From contig JAQTWT010000004.1 in NCBI GenBank assembly GCA_028689145.1, forward strand, positions 8,323 through 72,322: a stretch of DNA of 64,000 nucleotides, given 5' to 3'. Both the position numbers and the translations under genes were made by a program. Shown here one piece after another: positions 28,179-36,405 of the stretch. The notes under the pieces are model-generated. The model was given only the letters and a program-made list of their open reading frames with translations. It did not search any database and was not told the origin of the DNA. Within the stretch, counting starts at the first letter, position 1. The number at the start of each line of letters is the position of its first letter. This DNA comes from Gallionella sp. (lineage in GTDB: Bacteria; Pseudomonadota; Gammaproteobacteria; Burkholderiales; Gallionellaceae).

Positions 28179-29399
28179 TTATTGTTCGGGGAACGCCATG
28201 TCGAAACTTTTCGGGCGACTAGTATTGAGTCCAAGGTGCTTGGCGGTACGCAGATTGATCGCCATCAGCACTTCGCGCAACGGAACCATGCCGGATACCC
28301 CGCTTGCCCCGGAAGCCAGAAAGTCGAGCGCGGAACCAGCAAGATGACGGCCCAACTCGACATTATTGGGGTACAGCGAAAACAGCACACCGCGCCGGAC
28401 ATGGCCGAAACTGCTGGAGAATACCGCCAGATTGCGCGACCATGATTCCTGCAGCACCAGCGGGAGCACCGTGCTGTCTTCCACCGTGGTGGAATCCTGG
28501 GGCAGCCATAACGCATCCTGACTGCTGTCGGCGGCGGCAAAAATCTCCTGATAAGCCCGCATCGCGCTGCGCAAGTCCTGTGCCTCGTAGGCGGTAAACT
28601 CCAAACCCTGAGCGCGCGCGGCCTCTTTCGCCAGACGCACCATCCACGCATTCTGGCGCGGGTCGTACACCGTGAACACGCGCCGCACCTTGGGCATCAT
28701 TCCCTTCAGGCGCGAAAACAGCAACGCCGGATCCGGCGACAGGCTGTTCACCTGCCGGTCACTCGCTTCATTTTCCGTCGAGGTCAATACACCGCCCACC
28801 ACCATACCGAGATTGCTGTCCAGCGTGGAGGCCGCCTTCACCCCCTGCCTGCCCAGCGCAATCACCACTCTGGTATTACTGCGGCGCAGGGAGTTATTCA
28901 GTTCACCCGCATCCACATTTGCGCCCACCGCAAAATTGGCAACCCGCCCTTTGGCTTTGGCCTCGATACCCGCAATGATCTGTGCGAATACACTGCGATA
29001 AGGTTCGCCGATGTCCGGGTAGATTACCGCGATGTTGCCTTCCCCGGAGGCCTGCGCGATTTTATTGGTAAGGTTTCTGGGTGCGCGGGCGACAACCGAG
29101 CCGGCGACTCGGATCGGGAAAACCACCACGTCCGGAAACGCCTCGATGGCGCGAATCACCTCATCTTCCGGCTCCGGCTGCGGTTTGGAAAGTGACGGGA
29201 TGAACGGGTCGATGGCATGAATTACCCCGGCGTAATCTTCCTGCCGGGAGACATTGCCGTCGGTATCTTTCGGGATCGCCCATGCCGGAGCAGCGGCATC
29301 CAGCAGCAGCGCAATTGCCAGCAACCAAGCCGGCAAACTACCCCCCCGACAGTTCGATGGCACTGTGCCGGATATTGAAAGTACCGTGAACTTAGCCAT
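28179..29399 (-). CDS. ABC-transporter-type periplasmic substrate-binding protein
   Basis: A 406-residue protein with a signal peptide (hydrophobic LPAWLLAIALLLDAAAPAWA, cleavage near residue 41). The rest resembles the TrpX-like/DUF534 ABC substrate-binding family: GNIAVIYPDIGEPYRSVFAQIIAGI, NTRVVIALGRQGVKAA, VRRVFTVYDPRQNAWMV and the C-terminal INLRTAKHLGLNTS signature. No permease or ATPase gene is nearby, so it may act as a sensory binding protein for the GGDEF/EAL membrane protein encoded next, rather than in transport. That pairing is inference. Confidence 0.75.
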   Translation of the reverse strand: MAKFTVLSISGTVPSNCRGGSLPAWLLAIALLLDAAAPAWAIPKDTDGNVSRQEDYAGVIHAIDPFIPSLSKPQPEPEDEVIRAIEAFPDVVVFPIRVAGSVVARAPRNLTNKIAQASGEGNIAVIYPDIGEPYRSVFAQIIAGIEAKAKGRVANFAVGANVDAGELNNSLRRSNTRVVIALGRQGVKAASTLDSNLGMVVGGVLTSTENEASDRQVNSLSPDPALLFSRLKGMMPKVRRVFTVYDPRQNAWMVRLAKEAARAQGLEFTAYEAQDLRSAMRAYQEIFAAADSSQDALWLPQDSTTVEDSTVLPLVLQESWSRNLAVFSSSFGHVRRGVLFSLYPNNVELGRHLAGSALDFLASGASGVSGMVPLREVLMAINLRTAKHLGLNTSRPKSFDMAFPEQ

Positions 29400-29733
29400 G
29401 ATTCATTAATATTCTATGTCGTTCAAATGCGCCCGGTGCACGAACCAATTAACTGCGAAACATGCGCTGCGAATATGCCGGCGGGCTATTGCGCAACAAT
29501 CCGCGCCTGACGCAAACCGCATGAGCCAATTAACACCCGCCGCTTCACTTGTACACAATAATATCAGGATTTACACTAGCCCTACAGCCTTTATGGTTAA
29601 ATAATACCTGCGCCGCGGAAAATTGCGACCGCATGGCTCACTGCAACAATGACCGGCACAGACCGGCACGCCGATCTCAATCGGCAAACAATAATGAGAT
29701 GTTATCCAACATCACTTAGGAGTAAGTCCAGTC
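29400..29733. other. Divergent intergenic region with a conserved 20-nt palindromic element
   Basis: A 334-bp gap between divergent genes. GGCACGCCGATCTCAATCGG (29665-29684) recurs with two differences at 34221-34240 upstream of the TonB-receptor genes, at nearly the same distance from the start codon (49 against 47 nt). It contains the hairpin or operator CCGAT-N4-ATCGG. The ribosome binding site of the downstream gene is TAGGAG. No coding sequence is supported. Confidence 0.65.
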
Positions 29734-31575
29734 ATGGACATTAACATTGCGCTTGCCCGCAGCCCGGTAATAAAGGCTGCGGCAAGCCCGGAGATTATTC
29801 CGGCGCAAACGCCGGAAGTGGCCGATTTGCTGGTGGCCTATCTGGAACAGATCGGTGTCGAATACGTATTCGGCGTGCCGGGAGGGGCCATTGAGCCCCT
29901 GTTTAATGCCATGGCGCGCAGCCAACGGCGCGGCGGCCTGCGTCCAATCGTGGCGCGGCACGAGGCGGGGGCGGCATTCATGGCCGACGGCTATGCCCGC
30001 GAGACCGGACGTTTGGGGGTATGTTGCGCCACTTCCGGCCCCGGCTCGACCAACTTGATTACCGGCGTGGCATGCGCGCACGACAACAATGTCCCGCTGC
30101 TGGCAATCAGCGGTCTCCCGGTTCTGTCTTCGTTCGGCAAAGGCGCGTTGCAGGAATCGTCCAACACCGGCGTCAACGCCTTTGCCATGTTCGACCACTG
30201 CACCCGTTACAACGCCATGGTATCCCACCCCGGCCACTTCGAACGCAAGCTGGCCAACGCCCTGATGACAGCGCACCAGGCCCCCGGCGGTCCGGCGCAT
30301 CTGGCCATCCCGCTGGACATCCTGCGTTGCGCGGCACCGGGCATCACGCCCACTTACGACCTGGCTGCCTTGTTCACCCACGAGCCCGTCTTGATCGACG
30401 AACGCGCGGTACAGCAACTCCTGAACGAACTGCGCTTATCCCCGCGCGTCGCGTTTCTGATCGGCGCCTCCTGCGGCGAAGCGATCGAAGCAATCATGCA
30501 ACTGGCCGACCTGACCGGGGCACTGTTCGTCACCACCCCCGATGCCAAAGGCTTCATCAATCCGCTCCATCCGGCTTATTGCGGCGTATTCGGCTTCGGC
30601 GGTCACGCCAGCGCCAACGCGCTGCTGTCCAGCACGCCGGACATCGTATTGGCTTTCGGAACCGGATTCAGCGAATTGATCAGCGGCGGCTGGTGCGATT
30701 CCCTGCTCAACAAACGTCTGGTGCACATCGATAATTCGGAGGAAAACCTGATGCGTTCGCCGATGGCCATGCTGCATGTGCGCGGCAACATCCACTCGGT
30801 ATGCGAACGCCTGATCGGACTGCTGCAAGCCTGCTATCCGTCCGGCCTTGAGAACCCCGCGCGCTCGAACGAATCGCTGCGCGAGTTTCACGTTAACGTA
30901 ACCTTGCAATCGCCCGAAAACTACAGCTCCGACGCTACTCCGATCAAGCCGCAACGGCTCATGAAAACACTGTCCGAGCGCTGCCCGCCCAACACGCGTT
31001 TTCTCGCCGACTCCGGCAACAGCATGTTGTGGACGGTACATTATCTCCAACCCCTCAACCGGCGAATTGAGCGGGCGCGTGCCAATGGGCAAGGGCCGGA
31101 ACAACGCTCGGGCATGGCCAGCTGGTTGCGCGTGATGATGGACTTTTGCCCGATGGGTTGGGCCATCGGTGCGGCAGTCGGCATCGCGCGCGGCAATCCG
31201 GTTTGTCCGGTTGTGTGCATTACCGGCGACGGCGCTTTTCTGATGAGCGGACAGGAAATCACCGTGGCCGCCATGGAGCGGCTCACCGTCGTCTTTGTCG
31301 TTCTCAACGACAGCGCTTTGGGCATGGTCAAACACGGTCAGCGGCTGGCTCAGGCCGAACCTGTCGGCTACGAACTGCCGCAGGTCGATTACTGCAAACT
31401 TGCCGAAGCCATGGGCATTCCAGGCCACGTCATCTGCTCGCCGCAAGAACTGGATAATCTCGACTTCGACGCGATCCTGCGGCGCAAAGGACCAACGCTG
31501 CTCGACGTGCGCATCGACGGCGAGGAAATTCCGCCTATGGTGCTGCGTATGAAAACATTGGGAAGTATGAAATGA
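29734..31575 (+). CDS. Acetolactate-synthase-like ThDP-dependent enzyme
   Basis: A 613-residue enzyme of the IlvB/pyruvate-oxidase family: N-terminal ThDP pyrimidine domain (VFGVPGGAIEPLFNAMA, cofactor-activating Glu in ARHEAGAAFMADGYAR), a central domain, and a C-terminal diphosphate-binding domain (CITGDGAFLMSGQEITVAAM...VVLND). It is longer than usual for IlvB and no small subunit (ilvN) is nearby, so a role in branched-chain amino acid synthesis is unlikely. It starts an operon with an SDR and two citrate-synthase-like proteins, which suggests C-C bond formation from a 2-oxoacid. Residues SNESLREFHVN near residue 380 are encoded by 31 bp identical to a dispersed repeat. Confidence 0.85.
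   Translation: MDINIALARSPVIKAAASPEIIPAQTPEVADLLVAYLEQIGVEYVFGVPGGAIEPLFNAMARSQRRGGLRPIVARHEAGAAFMADGYARETGRLGVCCATSGPGSTNLITGVACAHDNNVPLLAISGLPVLSSFGKGALQESSNTGVNAFAMFDHCTRYNAMVSHPGHFERKLANALMTAHQAPGGPAHLAIPLDILRCAAPGITPTYDLAALFTHEPVLIDERAVQQLLNELRLSPRVAFLIGASCGEAIEAIMQLADLTGALFVTTPDAKGFINPLHPAYCGVFGFGGHASANALLSSTPDIVLAFGTGFSELISGGWCDSLLNKRLVHIDNSEENLMRSPMAMLHVRGNIHSVCERLIGLLQACYPSGLENPARSNESLREFHVNVTLQSPENYSSDATPIKPQRLMKTLSERCPPNTRFLADSGNSMLWTVHYLQPLNRRIERARANGQGPEQRSGMASWLRVMMDFCPMGWAIGAAVGIARGNPVCPVVCITGDGAFLMSGQEITVAAMERLTVVFVVLNDSALGMVKHGQRLAQAEPVGYELPQVDYCKLAEAMGIPGHVICSPQELDNLDFDAILRRKGPTLLDVRIDGEEIPPMVLRMKTLGSMK
30866..30896. repeat. 31-bp piece of a dispersed repeat inside the ThDP-enzyme gene
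   Basis: Exactly the reverse complement of 14835-14865, the outer end of the 123-bp intergenic repeat. It is read in frame within the linker between the central and C-terminal domains. Confidence 0.8.
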
Positions 31576-31657
31576 ACCCTGATAAAAATTTACACGCGCA
31601 GCAGGCACCCCAGGTGAATTTACCGATGTGCGTTCCGGTTAACACTATTTTTAAAGG

Positions 31658-32422
31658 ATGATCGTGGACAGACTCAAAGGAAAAACGGTACTGATTACCG
31701 GCGGCACAAGCGGCATCGGTCTTGCCAGCGCCAGGCTTTTTCGTTCCGAAGGCGCGCGACTGGCGGTCACGGGGCGCAACCCGGAAAGACTGGCGACCGC
31801 GCAAGCGGAGTTAGGCGGCGAAACGCTGGTTATTCCAAGCGAGGCAAGCAATTTGTCCGAAATAGATTCCCTGATGGAGCAGGTGAAAAATCACTTTGGG
31901 CAACTGGATGTACTGTTCCTTAACGCGGCGTTGTCCTCACCCGCACCGATAGAACAGGTGTCCGAAGCCCAATTCGACAAAATTATCGGGGTCAATTTTA
32001 AAGGGGTATTCTTCACTATCCAGAAAGCGCTGCCGCTACTCGGCAAAAACGCATCCATTATTGTCACCACCTCGATCACCAACCGGACAGGCTCCCCCAA
32101 TTTTAGCGTGTATGGCGCGAGCAAAGCCGCTTTGCGCTCGCTCGTACAGTCTCTTGGGCTGGCGCTCATCAGCCGCGGAATCCGGGTCAACGCAATCAAT
32201 CCTGGGCCGATAGAAACCGGGGGCTTTAACCGTTTACCGCTTCCTCGGGATGTGTTCCAAGCCATCAAAAACGACATTGAGGGCAAGTCCCCCATCAAGC
32301 GTTTCGGCACCCCGGAAGAGGTCGCGAAGGTGGCTCTTTTTCTTGCTTCGGACGACTCGGCTTATGTGGTCGGCGAAGAAATCGTCGTGGATGGCGGTAT
32401 CAGCCTGGTGTGCTTACCTTAG
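31658..32422 (+). CDS. Short-chain dehydrogenase/reductase (SDR)
   Basis: A 254-residue classical SDR: cofactor-binding TGGTSGIGLASA near residue 14, NAA in LFLNAALSS near residue 89, the catalytic Ser in VTTSI, and YGASK (Tyr-Lys) near residue 152, then INPGPIETG. All active-site residues are present. The Arg after the Gly-rich strand (TGRNPERL) favours NADP(H). It is the second gene of the ThDP/citrate-synthase-like operon, so it probably reduces a carbonyl made by the ThDP enzyme; the substrate is unknown. Confidence 0.9.
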   Translation: MIVDRLKGKTVLITGGTSGIGLASARLFRSEGARLAVTGRNPERLATAQAELGGETLVIPSEASNLSEIDSLMEQVKNHFGQLDVLFLNAALSSPAPIEQVSEAQFDKIIGVNFKGVFFTIQKALPLLGKNASIIVTTSITNRTGSPNFSVYGASKAALRSLVQSLGLALISRGIRVNAINPGPIETGGFNRLPLPRDVFQAIKNDIEGKSPIKRFGTPEEVAKVALFLASDDSAYVVGEEIVVDGGISLVCLP

Positions 32423-32430
32423 GAGTCCAT

Positions 32431-33243
32431 ATGCCCGATAACAAAAATGCCAACATGATACGCAGCCGTATCTGGCGCGAAGAGCCGGAACCCGACAATC
32501 CATATGCCACCCGTGCTGCTTATTGCCGGGGTTACGATGTCTTCGGTCAAATGGTGGGAAATGCGCGGTGGGTCGAAATGCTGGCACTGCTGTTCCGCGA
32601 CGAATTGCCCGGCACGGCCGCACTCGACATGCTGGAAGCCTTGGCGGTTGCGCTCGCCAACCCCGGCCCGCGCGACCCGTCGATACACGCGGCCATGTGC
32701 GGCGGCGTGGGCGGTTCCAGCGCCGCCGCGTCCCTGATTGCCGCACTCTCCGTGGGTGCGGGTCGCTATCGCGGCGCGCGCGAAGTATTCGATGCCATGA
32801 CCGCCTGGAAAACCTGCGATACTGATCTCGATGCTTGGAATAACTACAGCCGCCGCGATACAAGCAACGACATCGTGGACACATGGCCCCGGCGCGAACA
32901 TCCGCCCGGCTTCGATCCCCACGGCGTATCCACGGCCACCAGCGTGCGCCGGTTGCTGGAAACACTGGCGCGTATCGGTGCAACTCCGCGACTAACCTGG
33001 CTGGCATCGCAACACCGGGAACTGGAACAATGCGTCGGCCTCCCGCTGGATGTCAGCGGCGTCGCCTCGGCCGCATTTGCGGATTTGGGATACACGCCGA
33101 ACGAAGGGGAAATGCTTTTTCTGCTGCTGCGTCTACCCGGCGCGGCGGCGCACGCGCTGGAACAGGAAAGCTACGGTTACAAGCGCTTCCCCTTCTACCC
33201 AGTGGAACTGGAAGACGATCCTGCGACCAGAGAAATGCCATGA
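32431..33243 (+). CDS. Citrate-synthase-fold protein 1, catalytic residues replaced
   Basis: A 270-residue protein with the citrate synthase/citryl-CoA lyase pattern: GYDVFGQMVGNARWVEMLALLFRDELP, DPSIHAAM...ASLIAALSVGAGRYRGA, and the C-terminal LPLDVSGVASAAFADLGYTP. By eye alignment the first catalytic His (GPLHGGA in lyases) is Tyr113, the GFGH motif reads GFDP, and the catalytic Asp (NVDG) is Ser209. Chemistry as in classical citrate synthase is therefore unlikely. The start at 32431 follows TAGGAG; the stop overlaps the next gene by 4 bp (ATGA), so the two proteins probably form a heteromer. Confidence 0.7.
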   Translation: MPDNKNANMIRSRIWREEPEPDNPYATRAAYCRGYDVFGQMVGNARWVEMLALLFRDELPGTAALDMLEALAVALANPGPRDPSIHAAMCGGVGGSSAAASLIAALSVGAGRYRGAREVFDAMTAWKTCDTDLDAWNNYSRRDTSNDIVDTWPRREHPPGFDPHGVSTATSVRRLLETLARIGATPRLTWLASQHRELEQCVGLPLDVSGVASAAFADLGYTPNEGEMLFLLLRLPGAAAHALEQESYGYKRFPFYPVELEDDPATREMP

Positions 33244-34052
33244 ACGGCCCCGAATTATTGGCAGCCCATAGCGGCATCCTGCGCACCAAAGTCGGTGCCT
33301 GCTGGCCGGGCACGCGCGCGGTATTTCGCGGCCACGACCTGCATCGGGACTTGCACGATACCGACTGGCTGGAACTATACCTGTTCGGCATCACCGGCCG
33401 CCGCTTCACTCCCCGGCAAGTCAAGCTACTGCACGGCATCTGGGTCATCACCAGCTACCCCGACGCGCGCATCTGGAACAACCGCGTCGCCGCTCTGGCC
33501 GGCAGCAGCCGCAGCTCTCCGGTGCTGGGCTTGGCCGCTGCACTCGCCGTTTCCGAGGCACGCATCTATGGCGGCGGCCCCGGTCTGCGCGCCATCGACT
33601 TTTTTCTGCGCGCCGGAAAAGCGCTCGCCTCCGGCCAAGCGCTACGCGAGTTCATCACCGGAGAACTCACGGTACGCCATATTTACGGTTATGGCCGCCC
33701 TATCGATTCCTGCGACGAACGCTTGCCCTGGCTTGTCAACCTTGCCAAGGAGCAAGGGCAGGATCAGGGACAGCATTTCAAAATCGCGTTCGAGGTCGAA
33801 AAAATCCTGTTGGAAATGGGAAAAACCAATTTACGCATGAATTACGCCGGCATGACATCCGCCCTCGGGGCTGACTTGGGACTTACGCCGCGCGAATTTC
33901 ACTTGTTCCGCGTACCGATGTTTTTGGCAGGCATGCCACCGTGCTGGGTGGAAGCAGCGGAAAAACCCCAAGGAACGCTGTTTCCGACACCTTGTGACGG
34001 CATTACCTACGAAGGTGTCGGACAACGAGCCTGGCACAATAAAATATCTTGA
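33240..34052 (+). CDS. Citrate-synthase-fold protein 2, catalytic residues replaced
   Basis: Also 270 residues, a paralogue-like partner of the preceding protein. Recognisable parts are NRVAALAGSSRSSPVLGLAA, SEARIYGGGPG, the well-kept GYGRPIDSCDERLPWLV (GFGHPxYKxxDPR in enzymes) and LRMNYAGMTSALGADLGL (LPINVDG). The three catalytic positions read Tyr110, Arg153 and Ala203 in place of His, His and Asp. The fold seems kept while the known mechanism is lost in both copies. It is last in the operon; the TonB receptors follow 235 bp later. The function is not known. Confidence 0.7.
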   Translation: MNGPELLAAHSGILRTKVGACWPGTRAVFRGHDLHRDLHDTDWLELYLFGITGRRFTPRQVKLLHGIWVITSYPDARIWNNRVAALAGSSRSSPVLGLAAALAVSEARIYGGGPGLRAIDFFLRAGKALASGQALREFITGELTVRHIYGYGRPIDSCDERLPWLVNLAKEQGQDQGQHFKIAFEVEKILLEMGKTNLRMNYAGMTSALGADLGLTPREFHLFRVPMFLAGMPPCWVEAAEKPQGTLFPTPCDGITYEGVGQRAWHNKIS

Positions 34053-34087
34053 ATAGCCCGTCCGCCAGTGTTGTATACTTTTTCAAA

Positions 34088-34210
34088 CTAACAGGCATGG
34101 CAAGTTGCCATCCCTGATAATGAAACTCGCCATGCCCGTTTCCCCCTATCCAACTTTCCCCCTCAAGCGGGAGAAAGGGCAAACAAATCGCTGCGCTAGT
34201 TTTACGTTAA
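34088..34210. repeat. 123-bp dispersed repeat, copy 2 (inverted)
   Basis: The inverse orientation of 14835-14957 over the same length, with about 15 differences by eye. It lies between the citrate-synthase-like operon and the receptor genes. Confidence 0.8.
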
Positions 34211-34220
34211 ATGCCAGCTT

Positions 34221-34240
34221 GGCACGCCGATCTTCATCGG
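34221..34240 (+). promoter_or_regulatory. Second copy of the 20-nt palindromic element, upstream of the TonB receptors
   Basis: GGCACGCCGATCTTCATCGG matches 29665-29684 in 18 of 20 bases, with the difference confined to the loop of CCGAT-N4-ATCGG. It ends 47 nt before the receptor ATG, against 49 nt at the ThDP operon. This could be a shared operator or a 5' leader hairpin. Confidence 0.6.
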
Positions 34241-34287
34241 AAGCCAATCGCAAGATATAACTTGATAACACAGGGAGAGACACCACT

Positions 34288-36362
34288 ATGCAACCGACTA
34301 CTCGTCACCTGACAATTTTTATCATGCTGGCTTTAGCCTGGAGCGGCACTGCCGCCGCCCAGACCTCCGAAGAGGATGACTTTGCCTTAGTCTACGGCGA
34401 CAAGTCCAACATCAGCATCGCCACCGGCAGTTCGCAAGCCATCACCCGCGCGCCCTCCAGTGCGACGGTCATCACCTCCCACGACATCAAAGCCATGGGG
34501 GCGACCAATCTTGACCGTGTTCTGGAAGCGGTTCCGGGGCTGCATGTTTCTCTGAACAACATCGCCTTGAATCCGATTTACAGCTTCCGCGGCATTACGA
34601 CCAAGCAAAATCCGCAGGTGTTGATGCTGGTCAACGGTATCCCGATCACCAATGTATTTCCGGTAATCGCGGCCAGCTATGGGGTGGCATGCCGCTGGAA
34701 AACGTGGCGCGCATCGAAATCATCCGCGGGCCGGGTTCCGCACTGTATGGTGCCGATGCCTTTTCCGGGGTAATCAATGTCATTACCAAAACGGCGGCTG
34801 ATGTCAGTGGCACAGAATACGGCGCGCGCGCAGGCAGCTTCAACACCCGCGATGCCTGGATACAACACGGTGGCAAGCTGGGAGAACTGGATGCGCTATT
34901 TTATCTGGGGGTGGGCAATACCGACGGACAGAAGGGCATCATCCAGGAAGATGCTCAAACCAGAATGGATGCAAGATTCGGCACGGCGGTATCGCTCGCG
35001 CCGGGGCCTATCAATGCGCAGAACAAATCGGTCGATGCGCGCGCCGATTTATCCTATCAGGCATGGCGTTTCCGCGCGGCTTACCAGCAGCGTGAGCTGG
35101 GGAGCGGCGGTGGGCTTGGCGGTAGCCTCGATCCTTACGCGCGCACGCACCCTTCACGGCTTTATCTGGATCTGAGCTACGACCAGGCCAACTGGGCGCA
35201 AAACTGGAATGTATCCGCAGTGGTCGGGTATTACGACATCAAGGACACGTCCGGCAATCCAACCTATACGTTATTTCCGGCAGGAGCGAAGATTGGTGCC
35301 AATACTTTTCCCAACGGGATGATCGGCAATCCGGGACATTACGAGCAGCACACTCACGCCAGCGTTTCAGCCGTCTATACCGGCTTTGAGCAGCATCGGA
35401 TACGCACGGGCACAGGATACCGTGTCGAGGATATGTATGCGGTTCAAGAGAGCAAAAATTACGGCCCGACATACGCACCGCTTCCGCAAGGACTCGTCGA
35501 TGCAACCGGCAACCCGGCGCTTGCTTATCTGCTCCCGCACAAACGCAACCTAGCCTTTGTTTTTGCACAGGACGAATGGAACTTCGCACAGGACTGGACG
35601 CTGACGGCAGGCGTGCGGCATGACCGCTATTCGGACTTCGGCGGCACTACCAACCCCCGTCTCGCGCTGGTGTGGGATGCGGCATACAATGTCGTGGTCA
35701 AAGCCATGCATGGCACGGCTTTCCGCGCCCCGTCATTCTCCGAGCAATTTGGCCTCAACAATCCCGTGGTTGTCGGTAATCCCAATATCAAGCCTGAGAC
35801 CATCACTACCGACGAGCTGGGTTTGTCCTGGCAGCCGGTACCTCAGCTAAAAACCGATCTGAATTTCTTCCAATACAACATGCGCAACATTATTTTGCCC
35901 GTTGGGGCTGTGTATCAGAATAGCGGAGGTCAAACCGGTCAGGGTTTTGAATTTGAGGCAACTTTTGAGGCTGCCAGCAATCTGCAATTGACCGGCAATG
36001 TTTCGGTGCAGCACTCGAAGGATGCAGCTACTGGACAGGATGCAGGTTTGGCTCCGCATCAACGCTTTTTTGCCCGTGTTGACTGGCGTTTTGTGCCGCT
36101 TTGGCAATTGGGCACCACGATCAACAATGTCAGAGGAAGAATGCGGGAGCCTGGCGACACTCGCGCGCTGCTTCCGGATTACACCACAGTGGATTTAACC
36201 TTGCGCCATGAAAAAATCGCCAGCGATTGGGAAATAAGCGCGACAGTGACGAACCTGTTCAATCGCGATGCCAGAGAACCGACCTTTAAATCCGTGGGGA
36301 TGAATTCCGATCTGCCGCTGCCCGGACGCGCTTTTTACGTCCAAGCGCAGCATAAGCTTTGA
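34288..36362 (+). pseudogene. TonB-dependent receptor 1, single frameshift
   Basis: A start with signal peptide (MQPTTRHLTIFIMLALAWSG...AAAQ) leads into the plug domain (SSATVITSHDIKAMGATNLD, FRGITTKQNPQVLMLVNGIP) up to about 34660. Then one base is missing compared with the downstream paralogue, and the frame continues (GGMPLENVARIEIIRGPGSA) through the whole beta-barrel to 36362 (FYVQAQHKL). Restoring one base at about 34660-34668 gives a full receptor of about 690 residues. GGGAGAG precedes the start. It is either a recent inactivation or a sequencing error. The 5' element shared with the ThDP operon suggests common control. Confidence 0.85.
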
Positions 36363-36405
36363 GTGAACGGCTAAGCAATTCAACGGGAGAACAGGCATAC
36401 AAACA

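Noticed and set aside
29660-29733. Known riboswitch upstream of the ThDP-enzyme gene
   Set aside because: No TPP, cobalamin, SAM or other known aptamer consensus could be recognised; only the short CCGAT-N4-ATCGG hairpin is shared with the receptor operon.
29734-31575. ilvB for branched-chain amino acid synthesis
   Set aside because: No ilvN, ilvC or leu gene is nearby and the operon partners point to another pathway, so the symbol was not given.
30436-31608. A 390-codon open frame antisense to the ThDP-enzyme gene
   Set aside because: Overlaps a clear family member over its catalytic domain; the translation has no recognisable feature.
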